From: Cheiracanthium punctorium
Lineage: Eukaryota; Arthropoda; Arachnida; Araneae; Cheiracanthiidae
Reading direction: 5' to 3'
NCBI GenBank assembly: GCA_038373885.1
Contig: JAWZYV010012342.1
Location: 124,001 to 188,000 of the forward strand
DNA: 64,000 nt
Below the pieces are notes generated by a model that was not told where the DNA came from, searched no databases, and was given only the letters and a program-made list of their open reading frames with translations. The position numbers and the translations under genes were made by a program. Below are positions 11,989 through 22,251 of the stretch, in pieces (within the stretch, counting starts at the first letter, position 1; each line of letters begins with the position of its first letter).

Positions 11989-13028
11989 TATGTTTATCGT
12001 TTATGCTAATGCATGCAATTGCAAAGAATCACCTAAGGGTAGAAAAGCAACCATTGGTTTCAAATTTCTAAGCTGTTTCTTTAAACTGAACATTAAAGAG
12101 AGAGAAACGAACATAGATAATATTAATATAAGTAATAGGTAGTATTAGTAGATTTGTTAGATTAATATTGATTTAAGCTCAGTACACCACGTAAATAAAT
12201 ACTTAGTGAAATGAAAAGTGTTCGATTCACCATTTTTCAACTTTCGTCTTACTAACTAAACTATCACCCTACGTTGCGTTAACATATCCTGTGACAGTTT
12301 CAAAAGAAGGGACTACCTAAACTTTTTTTTTTTTAAGTAAAACTTCTTTAGTCGCGACTAGGGGTTAACTCAGATTTTTTTTCTGACGGAAGTAACGCTC
12401 GGCAAAGGAAGTGACGTATATGTCATATACTCCACGGAAAGCGCGCCTGAAAAAGGACCGCGGAAAATCCTACATTTCCGACCGCTCGCTCCTGTCGCTG
12501 ACTTCATTGTTGAAAATGCATTATCATTATTATCATTATTTAGTTTTTCTTGAGATGGCAACGTTGTCCACAAAATATGTATTTAAATATCTCGTTTTGC
12601 CGATGGCAACTAGTTGTAAAATTCTATACTCTCTGAGGAGTTTGTGAAGATTTCCGTAGGGAAATAACTTTTGAATTAAATTGTTTTTAAGAGCTCTAAC
12701 GTTTATTTTCTTGATTGTGTATCGTTAGATTGTGGCTAGTACTTATTTTCAGACATACAATTATTACTGCCGTGGTGGTATTTGATGAACATACAAATGC
12801 CAAACGCGTTTTAAAATAAACGACTTAGTGCAGTGATTAATATTTGGAGTCTGCTTACTAGAAAGCTGGGTTAGTATTTTGACTAACTCTTGATACGCTT
12901 TAACATTCATCGTGTAAAAATACGGGGAACCTGCTAGGGAAAGAAACAGCGATTTCTCGCCATTTCTGAGACATCAATCTTTATTTATATATCAATAAGC
13001 GTTTTGAAGGTACATCCAACATAATATT

Positions 13029-13072
13029 TTACATGTAATCCCAACCTCACAGGAGGTTGGGATTACATGTAA
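13029..13072. repeat. Perfect 20-bp inverted repeat
   Basis: Arms TTACATGTAATCCCAACCTC (13029-13048) and its exact complement (13053-13072) enclose a 4-base loop. A third copy of the right arm follows at about 13090-13105. HL2 has only one arm at the equivalent place (near 33310-33335), so the fold-back is a copy-specific duplication. Confidence 0.95.
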
Positions 13073-13139
13073 GACATTGGGATTAAGGTTGGGATTACAT
13101 GAGGTTCGTTTAAGAACACTGTCGGAGGATCATACTTCT

Positions 13140-13530
13140 ATCCCACGAAGGTAAATTCATAGGAGGGGACACTTCGCTGAGAAAGTTGGATAACGCCGTT
13201 GTTGCAAACAGATGGCACTACGCACACTGGGTAACTGCTCAGGTTGTTTATATTCCCATCGAGGGGAAGTAAATGGAGATCGTTGAATTATCAAAACTTC
13301 AAAAAATTAAACACATAGACTTATGAGCGTGATATATAGTAATTACTGGTTTCAGATGTGTTTTAATTACATAATTGTCTTATAATACTATTTCGTAGTG
13401 AATATAGGCAATAGTTTCGAAGTGAAGGGATATTATTATTTGTCAAATGCCAGTTGCATTGGCCGTTAGGCCATTAAACTCCTAAATATTATGTATGTCG
13501 TGTCTTATTATTTTGCCCAAAAGTTGTATT
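13140..13530 (+). repeat. Conserved internal block shared by HL1, HL2 and the 36118-36530 fragment
   Basis: The block 'ggaggggacacttc', 'aacgc.gttgttg.aaacagatggc', 'gggtaactgc', 'gaggggaagtaaatggagatc' recurs nearly unchanged in three places. It has a short open frame in one copy but premature stops in others, so I do not call it a gene. A captured host fragment is one possibility. Confidence 0.6.
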
Positions 13531-13539
13531 TTAAGAAAT

Positions 13540-13890
13540 GTTACGTAAGAAACGGTCCCTGGCTGCAATCCATCCCAAACAATGGACAGAACCTGCAGTT
13601 TAAAAACATGGATACAGAATAATCATTCGAAACCTACTAGCAGACGAAATGAACGCTTAAGAACAATGTGATAGAAAAACACAACAAAAATTACACTACC
13701 TGCATTCGAACCCCACAAACAGAGGAAAACATCAATTAAAGAACACAGTTAAAGTATAATACTAGACTACGGACAACTCCCCCCCTCCATTAGACCCAAC
13801 CTCCAGACGGAACAATGGTATACGAAAACAATTAAAGGATAATACTACAACATGGACACTTCCTGGATTCTATGTAATTATCATGAATGA
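13540..13890 (+). repeat. Degenerate array of about 90-100 bp units with B-box-like motifs (HL1 copy)
   Basis: Units pair a 'taagaacac' or 'attaaagaac' block with an 'aaccca' or 'ttcgaacccc' block. The same array is larger in HL2 (about 30390-30870 and 31400-31620) and HL3 (49540-50035), where it reads 'gttcttaaacc..tgttccgtctg.aggttgggttcgaatcc'. Confidence 0.6.
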
Positions 13891-14130
13891 CCGCTGATTC
13901 TTACTGGTGATTTTAATGTTCATTTTCGCTCTCAAGAATCTCAGTCGTTAGTTGATTTTTTAAAAGAAAATTTTGATCTAACTATGAATACTTCTCGACT
14001 TCAATCAACAACGCGTTTCGATACAACGACAGATGCTGTGTTTTCAAGAAAATTAGCAAATTTAGAGAGTTAAATTTGTGTTTCACATTATAATTACCAC
14101 AGACCTATAATTTCATACATAAAAATTATG
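13890..14130 (+). pseudogene. Endonuclease-domain remnant in HL1
   Basis: Translation shows the motif ILTGDFNV, then a segment ending TTTDAVFSRKLANLES, a stop codon (near 14071), then VSHYNYHRPIISY. GDFN and the final S-x-H-like block are typical of the exonuclease/endonuclease/phosphatase fold. In arthropods this kind of sequence is known at the C-terminus of Helentron helicase proteins. The N-terminal catalytic residues and all helicase sequence are missing, and a stop interrupts the frame, so it is inactive. Origin from a LINE endonuclease is the main alternative. Confidence 0.6.
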
Positions 14131-14439
14131 ATGACATCCAAGTAAATTTTAACGCAATAATTTTATAGAAGGAATAATATGAATATAACAATTATATAAT
14201 CTTTGTAAAGTACATGAATAATAAATATAATTAAATTATAATATGATATTTATTTTAAGTTTAATCATTTGAGTGATATGTGTCGTAAACGTAAAAGAAG
14301 TTTTACTTCAATCGCGCGTAAAGTTTACACGCATAACATTTTTTTTTTTTTTTTTTTTTTTTAGAGTTTGTTACGATCATGTTTTAGGAACATATTCCTG
14401 TCCTACCGTGCGAAGAACAGACACTCAGACACTAGTAAT

Positions 14440-15140
14440 GTAATAAAAAGCATTGCAATATTCTTTATTTGAGTTAAAATTTTCGGCGTAATTAAGCTAA
14501 AGATAGGCTGACCAGAATTGTTAATTTTTTCGTCATAATTTATTATATTGCCACCCAGTACATAAATAATAATGGTTTCCGCACTTAAACTTTTATTTCA
14601 GTATTGCAGCTACCTATTCTGTATCGAGAGAATTTTCTTTTTATTGATCCAACTCATTCTAATTTTCCTTGAATTCATAAAAGCACTTTCAAATATTAAT
14701 ACGTGCATTAAAGTTTCACAATCTTCAAACAAGCGTTCGGTTACCATGTGAATAGGGAGCGTTCAATTTTTCTGTTTGTTGCAAGAAATCTTGGAGGCGT
14801 AGCCGATGAAATTTCGCGGAAGACTAATGATATAATGAATACCACTCTGATTTATTAAAAGAAAGGTTGCGATAATTACTTCCAGGGTTGATGAAGATGA
14901 GTGCTGGATGGGGGAAGGTAATTATATAAGTAATAACGAGAAATGCTCAGAAACAGGAATGTCCTAAATACGAACCTATTTTAGCAAATGTAATGGAGTC
15001 GTTAAACGCAGCTTCTTGAAAATTTGCAGTCATTTTGGTACGAGACATGTTTAATAAGTAAAACAGTTTTAACTGTGAGTCAAAGTAAATAGAATTTCAC
15101 AATAGTTTGAGTATAAGGAATATTTCTCTACTAATTATAA
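14440..15140. other. Unassigned stretch
   Basis: AT-rich, with no terminal repeats, RNA or coding domain that I can support. Confidence 0.4.
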
Positions 15141-15141
15141 A

Positions 15142-15680
15142 CTAGCTGCGTGCCCGTTCTTCGCACGGTAAGAAACGAAAAAATTTCCTCACTACGCTTA
15201 AACCCAAAAAGTGGAAAAAACGATACACTGCGGAGCGATCTGTTTCCTTGGAAACCGACTGGTTTTTCTGCGAAAGGGCTCTTTACGTAGTCCTTTTTCT
15301 GAGAATCTTCTCCTCGCTCCGTGTCTTTTCCGAGAATTTCTCCTCCCCGCTCATTGTAATATTCCGCTCCGCTCTTGTGATCGAAAAACGCTCCTAAAGG
15401 AGAAGCTCACTTTTGAAAACTGGCTCACTTTCCACTCCGACTGATCGAATTTCGCTCGTTTGGTTTAAGCGTGATATGTAATTCGAATTAATTCCAGTGA
15501 TGTGGAATGTAAAAAAAAAGCAAAATTATTTAACTCTTGACGTAAAGTTTGCGTCATGTGTATTAACCTGAGATCATTGCAATATAATGACACAAAAAAC
15601 TATGTCAGTGTCATTCACTATAAAAAAAATAAAAAGTTTGACCGTTTACAGTGAAATCCTCACTTTCAAAATGTCTTATT
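15142..15680 (-). mobile_element. Helitron 3' end and adjoining body, minus strand
   Basis: On the minus strand the sequence ends in 'taccgtgcgaagaacgggcacgcag' then CTAG (15142-15145) and T. This is the same 3' terminus as the Helitrons at 20271 and 24043. Its body matches the minus-strand Helitron at 27268-29371 up to about 15660. A diverged second copy of the same terminus lies near 15765-15800. The MITE at 15199-15471 is inserted in it. The 5' end was not found. Confidence 0.7.
15199..15471. mobile_element. MITE inside the minus-strand Helitron
   Basis: Ends GCTTAAACCCAA (from 15200) and its near-complement TTGGTTTAAGC (to 15470) bound about 270 bp. The related Helitron copy at 27315-27345 reads straight through this point and so shows the empty site. 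The interior is GC-richer ('cgctcc', 'ctcctc' blocks) than its surroundings. An open frame over it has no recognisable domain. Confidence 0.6.
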
Positions 15681-15839
15681 TCCACATCCTACTGTTTTCA
15701 CGTTTAAGCGTTAAATACCTCAGGCACTACATGAAATGGGCTTTTTTTTAAATTTTTAAAATAACTGCGCACCCGCTCTTCATACGTGAAGAAGCGAATA
15801 TTTTTCTAAAATGTGCTCATAACTACATGTGAAAAAACA

Positions 15840-16690
15840 GAATTTCATTTTTAAAAAAATTCGAGTAATCTCGAACGGTCATCATCTCGGTTGAAATGAC
15901 TGTGGGATACATTAACGCTAATTAGAATACTTTTCATTTAGTTACTCTTAAAAGAACCGCCGAAATAAGGTACAAAAAATATGCTTTGAAAAATGAACCG
16001 AGATCGGCGATATTTTCATTATTTGTGGTAAATCGAAAAATATCTAGTGTGATATTATTAAGCTATGACGATTTCATTGGGAAAGTTAAAAATTCGTTAC
16101 TTGCTCTGTAATCAACCGATTTCGTGTATTGTGTTCCGTCAGGAATGGCTAAGGGCTATCTGCGTAGGAGTGAGAGGTGGGTTGAGTAAGGTGAATTTTT
16201 TGCGACCGACAAAAATCCGTTAATGCGTAAGAAGTAGAAGTCTGCGCCTCCGCGCTACGCCGCCGCCGCCGAGGTCTAGGCCGGCGCGCCGGTGAAAAAC
16301 GCTGATTTTACACCACCGCGTACAATCGGCTTCAAAATTTTTAAAAACTGTACCTAAACTTTCAGTTGCTTATTTTTTTCAGGATACTTCTTAACGCTAG
16401 TAACTTGTAAAGATACAATTTAAATGTTTTGAGTCAATGGCGTAATCTGATTTCTTTAACAATTGTTTAATCATTGCATTATACCTCAAAAGAACATTAT
16501 GTGTTTGGAATGGTTCATAAGCACGTTGAAGGGAATGCTTAAAAGCAAATAATGCATCATTCACGCATATTGATAACTAAATGTATTGTGAACGTGCATA
16601 TAAACGACATAAACTTATATTATTTTGACAAAATTTATTGTTTCTGTTTTGCAGTAGAAATCTTTTAAAAGTGTACCACAACGGCAAGCT
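15840..16690. other. Unassigned stretch with a GC-rich patch at 16240-16305
   Basis: Most is AT-rich and unrecognised. At about 16244-16302 lies a (CCG)n-like block ending in the perfect 12-bp palindrome CCGGCGCGCCGG. Confidence 0.5.
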
Positions 16691-16840
16691 CATACTCTGG
16701 AGCCCCACCAGTGGCCGAGAGCACGGCGCTCTGAACTGGGAGATGGAAGGTGCCTGGATCAAAAGCAGGTCGCGTCCACCGACTTCACCGTTAGGAGTTT
16801 TCCCCTTAGAAAGACCCTAACGGAGGGCACCCCACTAGAG
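16690..16840 (+). mobile_element. tRNA-like SINE
   Basis: The block 'GTGGCCGAGAGCACGGCGC' resembles an A-box region, followed by 'AACTGGGAGATGGAAGGTGCC' and a B-box-like GGATCAAAAGC. The order and several words match the SINE at 1906-2135. The body has 'cgtccaccgacttcaccgttagg'. Tail and target duplication are unclear. Confidence 0.5.
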
Positions 16841-17004
16841 ATGAGTTCGAGCTCATTTTTTAAAGACCGAGCCCGAGGACTTCATTCGAGCCCGCCGAGC
16901 GATATTATTTAAGTCGGAGCCAAAATTTTAGCTGATACATAAATAAGAGGCAAACTTCATTGATAGAATATCATAAATTTTAACGTTTGTACAAGTTAAA
17001 GACA

Positions 17005-17170
17005 AATAGCCCAGATAGCACATAAGCTTAAATCAAGCTTGACATTTCTTTGAATTTGACGTATTAATACAAGTTTGACAGTTCAATTCATTTTAAGCTT
17101 GCAGCAAGCTTGGAGAAGTCATTTGAACTGTCAAGTTTGAAAACAACTGGATGACTGCTTGATTTGGAAA
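17005..17170. mobile_element. MITE-like palindromic sequence
   Basis: It starts CCCAGATAGCACA, related to the ends of the palindromic MITEs at 7201 and 53741. It folds around 17060-17140: TTGACAGTTCAA on the left and TTGAACTGTCAA on the right, with AAGCTTGC and GCAAGCTT in the centre. The outer right end was not identified. Confidence 0.5.
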
Positions 17171-17680
17171 GCCACATCCACATAACAGATAATTTATCAT
17201 CAGCCATAAATGTACTTGACCATAGAATTAAAAAAAAAGATTCTGTATTTCCAAATATGGAAATTCTTCAAAATAAAATACAATTATACTACGAAATTGA
17301 TTTCAAAACCAGTCGTTTCTCTCGATTTTGGCCAGTATTGCCCAACATGAGTGTCGCTATATTGACACAAGATTCAAAACGTGTGCTGCTTTTATATTAT
17401 GCTTATTTCCCTATTAGTAGAGTCTATAAATCACACATAATATTATTTTAATTTTGATTCATCACATGGAAAAGTTAGAGATGAAGAGTTAAAGAGTTAA
17501 AACTGAATGAATCTCCGGGGATGAGGAGGTAGTCGGTTTATTTAAGTGTTTTGTATTAATTTTAAACTGTGATTTTAACATTTTAAGGGCAATTTTTTGC
17601 TGTATATTTTTTTCAGAACCCTATTTTAGTATTTTGCCTATTTGTATGGAAGGTTTAATCTATCTTCTATCTTCTTCTAT
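17170..17680. other. Unassigned stretch
   Basis: An open frame at 17164-17451 has no recognisable domain or codon pattern. It is followed by 'tatcttctatcttcttctat' simple sequence next to the Helitron 5' end. Confidence 0.4.
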
Positions 17681-20271
17681 CTATACTATTAAAATCTGTG
17701 CGCGTCTGTCTGTCTGTCTGTGTGTAGCAACATCTCCTCCGAAACCGCTGGGAGTTGAGTTTCAATCGAGGTGTCCACTTATTCGAAAAATTCCGAGGAA
17801 GGTCTTCCGCTAATTTAAATTTCGAAATTCGAATTAGTTTAGGAGATATTGATAAAAAAACCCCGTCAAAAACACTAATTTTTGCTCTCCGCAACTCCGC
17901 GATTGTAACCCCTGTAGTGAAAATGTGAGAAATAAGCATCGAGGTTGCCATGTTTGGCGAATTTATTAAATGATTTACACTCTTGCATTAAAAATAAAGG
18001 AATAATACTTTTTTTCTGTTTCGAATATTTGCTAGGTTATTTTTTAATTAAAATATCGTCTGCGTGGGAAATCAGAGCAGGAATTCAATATTTTTTATAC
18101 ACAAAAGAAAAAGGATTTGTAAATTTCAGAGCCTAAAGTGTATAACTTTATAATTTGGCCAAAAAAAAAAAAAAGGCTTATATGGCGATTTTGAGAAAGT
18201 GGATTCTAGTGGTTTGCACAATTTTAGACTTGGCGCAATTTACTGAGAGCGTAAAGAAATAGTATTTTTAAAAACAAGTGTAGGTTTTACTAGAATTTAG
18301 CCTGAAATTTTAATTTTCTGTTCAGAAATAATGCAGTTATTAAGGCGATTTTAAATGATTTTCATCAAGTTAAATAAATTGATTTAAGTTAGGGAAACGC
18401 CGCCAAATTTCAGAAAATTAAACTTTTTCATTTGTATTGCTAATTCTATGCCCCGATTGATATGAGTTGGTGTTACGAGCGTATGAATAGATAATATTTT
18501 TTAATCCCGCCAAACAAGGTGTAATAAAATAGGAGTCGTTATAAATACGAATGCTGTTGTAGATGAATGAGAATATTTTTTAAACCCAGTTAGACTAGCT
18601 GGTAATGCCTTTAAATTATTGCATTTATTGTCAAGTTTAATGTGTGATTCATTTTGACTATTTGCCATCGACTGCCGACGTTAATTACGCCAAAATGGCA
18701 GTTCTAGCAAAGTAAACATAAATAAATTATTTCATATTCTATTTTTAACACTGCTGCAGTTTCCGTAGCAACGGAATCCATTGTTGCCATTAAGTTGTTC
18801 AATTTAATAATTAAGTGAAATCACTCATTTCTACATCTCTTAAGACCCAAAAAAGTGAAAACGCATTAAATAGAATTTTAACATATTTGCGCATTAAAAA
18901 TAATCGAAGTTTTTTCAGGCAATTCTGCATATTTTTCATTTTATTTCCTCCGCGTCTGACGTCATTTTCAGGTGATTGTTTTCTGTTTTGCTGTCAGATT
19001 ATCCGGAGAAGCACATTACACGCTAACGTATATGCTGCTTCGGCGGACATAAGGAAGCAATTTGTCGGGTGCGTATTTGCCAAACCCCTCTGTGCGTCTA
19101 AATTAAAGCAATGAAACTTTGTTGGCGTTTTTTTTTAAACTAGAAAAAGGCAGATTAACGTCGTTAACGTGGAAGAAGTGATATGGAAAACTATTTAATT
19201 GGTAGCCGTAATGCGAAATGATAATCGATTATTCACATGCGCAAAGCAACAAAATTTCAAAAGTATGAAAAGTCAGGAATATGAAATGAAAATCCAAAAT
19301 AAGTCACCAGACTATAGGATAAGCATCGTCTACGAGAATGATATTGCAATCATGTACTTAACAAAGGCGCTTGCAAGGAATACAAAATATAATATGAAAT
19401 TAATTGCTCTTTCTTCCCATAGCGTTTGTGGAATCTTTCCGAATAACGGGATCCAATGTGCTTAGAATATTTCATATAAATTACTTTTATGTTAAAGTTC
19501 TATTTATTTTTTCATATATATTCCAGTTAGAAGACCTAGAGCTCTAGAAACGATTTCAGATTTTGTTTAATATTGAATTTGACACTATGCAATTAATCTA
19601 TGTTAAAAATAAAATATGAAATTAGTTATTTATTTAGTGTGAATTGGCACTGAGATCAACGTTAGTTTTGTGTAACAAGTGTGCTACTGTATTAAGATTT
19701 CAGTAAGGGTAATAAGCTTTTCCGCTTAAGTTACTTCACAAATTTTTTCATTTACGAAAGCGACAAGATCCTCACAGAAATAGGATGCATTTTGGTTTCT
19801 GAACGTACAATGTGCATCGATTGTTTCGAGTAGGTTTTTTAAATGTGGTTAAAATTTAATAAAGTCATCTGCAACATAACTGTGCTAATGCATCGTCCAC
19901 GCTTTACGAAATGCAAGATAAGATTAAATAGTATTCAACCTCATGTAATGTTATTCATATGGTATGTATGAATGCTATAAATTAAACCTAAAAAAGAGAA
20001 TTAAATGATGTAGAAATAAGGCATTTTGCGAAAGAGAAACGTTTCGTCTGCATACCGTATAGTTCTTACTTTTCTGATCGCCAGTGACAATGACGTAGTT
20101 TTTGTGTCATCATGTTGCAATCGTCTCAAATTTCCACTCATGGAGTCAGCTTTTCGTCAGAATTGCAGCAATTTTTCACTATTAGAGATTCCTATCACTG
20201 GGTTTAATTCGAATTATATGTGTAAGGAAAATATTCGTCTCCTACCGTGCGGAGAACGGGTAAGCAGCTAG
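17680..20271 (+). mobile_element. Helitron A (2592 bp, both ends present, non-autonomous)
   Basis: A is followed by TC at 17680, then 'TATACTATTAAAATCTGTG', a CTGT repeat and 'gaaaccgctgggagttgagtttc'. The 3' end is the hairpin CCGTGCGGAGAACGG, a short spacer and CTAG (20268-20271), followed by T. These are the established Helitron terminal features, with insertion between A and T. No Rep/helicase frame remains. It is colinear with Helitron B but lacks parts of its middle. Its 3' terminus directly adjoins the 5' TC of Helitron B. Confidence 0.8.
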
Positions 20272-21256
20272 TCTATACTTTTGAAATCTGTGCGCGTCTG
20301 TCTGTCTGTCTATCTGTGTGTAGCATCATCTCCTCCTAAACGACTGGGAGTTGAGTTTCGAACGAGGTATCCACGAATTCGGAAAATTTCGAGAAAGAAC
20401 CTCCGCTTATTTAAATTTCGAAATTCGAATTAGTTTCGGTGATATTGATAAAAAAACCCGTCAAAAACGCTAATTTTTGCTCTCCGCAATTCCGCGATTG
20501 TAACCCCTGTAGTGAAAATGTGAGAAATAAGCATTGAGGATGCCATGTTTGGCGAATTTATTAAATGATTTAGACATTTGAATTAAAAATAAAATAAAAA
20601 TCATTTTTTTTCTGTTTAGAGTATATTTGCTAGGTTATTTTTTAATTAAAATATCGTCTGCGTGGGAAATCAGAGCAGGAATTCAATGTTTTTTATGTGT
20701 AAAAGAATAAGGATTTGGAGATTTCAGAGACTAATATATATATATTTTTTAGTTTGGCGAAAAAAAAATGGCTGATATGGCGATTTTGAGAAAGTAGTAG
20801 GTTCTACCGATTTTCACAGTTTTGGGCTTGGCGCAATTTTCTGAGAGCGTACCGAAATAGTATTTTTAAAAACAAGTGTAGGTTTTACTAGAGTTTTGCT
20901 TTCATTTTTTTAATTTAGCAGTTATTAGTGCAGAAATAATGCAGTTTATAAGGCGATTTAAACGTTCTAACTTGAGAATTTTCACCAAATTTAGTAAATT
21001 GATTAAAGTGAGGGAAATTCCGCTAAATTTAAGGTCATTGAAATTCTCGCATTTTGTACATCATAGTTAACGATGAATAAAACACATTAACACATAGTTA
21101 ATAATTTAAAATACTGCTCCTTTTCAAGTATATGCCTGTTGTACTTTGGCGATCAAACCATGAGTGATAGATTACTATTTCCTATTTTGGTTGCGGTTAT
21201 TTCAATGCTTCGAATGATTCCTTGAAAAAAAATCTCGCAAAATGGTGTATGTTGGC

Positions 21257-21299
21257 ACCATTGATATATATGCCAATATTTAGCATATATATCAATGGT
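21257..21299. repeat. Perfect 17-bp inverted repeat
   Basis: Arms ACCATTGATATATATGC (21257-21273) and exact complement (21283-21299) surround a 9-base loop. It adjoins the MITE at 21304. Confidence 0.95.
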
Positions 21300-21303
21300 T
21301 GGC

Positions 21304-21510
21304 AGTTTGGGGGAATAATTCCGTGAGCGTGGGCAGGTTTAGTTGGCCACTTCTTTTGTTGCCAACGTCTAACCCATTAAGGTTGCCGTTAAAACAGTTC
21401 TCTATATATTCTAAGCACAATCCTTGCAGATTGACGTATTTAGCAAGCGAAAAAGCTTTGGTGACATTTGGCTTGGCGACCTGCCCCCGCTTATGGTATT
21501 ATTCCCCACT
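21304..21510. mobile_element. MITE, about 207 bp
   Basis: The ends AGTTTGGGGGAATAATTCC and (complement) AGTGGGGAATAATACC continue similar for about 30 bp ('gagcgtgggcagg' and 'aagcgggggcagg'). TTGGC flanks both sides as a possible 5-bp duplication. Non-coding. Confidence 0.55.
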
Positions 21511-22251
21511 TTGGCGATCGCATGTGTAAAAAATCATTGATTCTTTTTCATTAAAGTAGTGCTACGGAAATTTCTTTTTCTGGTAACTCTTAGAATGGCA
21601 TATAACTAATACTGTTGAATAAATTTTTTGCTTTACAAATTAAAATGTATGTTGATTCCTACTTTACCTTTCTTAGCAAAGCTGGCGATAAATATTCAAA
21701 TATAGTGTAACGCTGTGTTTAATAGAGTGTGTTCTCACGTTTGTGCTGCTAATTACATTCCACGATTGGAATGAGTCGATATTATGAGCGTATGCTTGGA
21801 TATTTTTTTTAATCCCACCAAACAAGCTGTAATAAAATCGGAATACTTTAAAAATACGAATGCTTTTTGAGGTGAATAAGAATGGTTTTTCAGCCTGGTA
21901 AAAACTGTGGGTATTGTAAGGATTGCGGGTAAATTTTTGAATTTGTTGTTAAGTTTAATTGGTGATTCATTTTAGCTATTTGCCATCAATTTGTGGCGTT
22001 AATTACGGCAATATGGCAGTTCTATCAAAGTAAACATGAATAATTCATTTCATGCTCTATTTTTAAGATTGCTACAGTTTCCGTAGTAACGCAATCCACT
22101 GTTGCCATTTAAGTTGTTAAATATAACAATAAGTGAAATCATTAATATCTACATCTCTTAAAACTCGAAAAATGAAAACGCGTTAAATATGAAAAAAAAA
22201 GAACATTAACATATCTGCGCTCCTTTAAAAATAATCGAAGTTTTCATGCAA

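Larger units (their letters stand above)
12335..14338 (+). mobile_element. Helentron-like element HL1
   Basis: The 5' end AAGTAAAACTTCTTTAGTCGCG and the 3' end AAAGAAGTTTTACTTCAATCGCGCG share about 15 bp in inverted order, close to each terminus. GAAGTAAAACTTC itself folds. T-runs lie outside both ends (12324-12334 and 14339-14362). Subterminal inverted repeats, insertion in T-rich DNA and an endonuclease remnant near the 3' end agree with what is known of Helentrons (Helitron2). Copies HL2 (29928-33640) and HL3 (49073-50943) are in the opposite orientation. It splits an older Helitron. Rep and helicase coding are absent, so it is non-autonomous. Confidence 0.6.
2767..14435 (+). mobile_element. 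Possible old composite Helitron, split by several insertions
   Basis: A Helitron-like 5' end (A followed by TC at 2767, then 'ggggagttgagtttcaaccgagg') opens sequence matching the intact copy at 20272-24043. Matching pieces follow in the same order and strand: 2767-3060, 4490-5090, 9630-10225, 12000-12330 and 14350-14435. The last ends in the same 3' hairpin and CTAG (14432-14435), followed by T. The gaps are filled by satellites (3190-4240), unassigned DNA, a hairpin-ended repeat (10226-11988) and a Helentron-like element (12335-14338). Colinearity supports one old element. Alternatively these are several truncated copies. No Rep or helicase coding remains. Confidence 0.45.
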
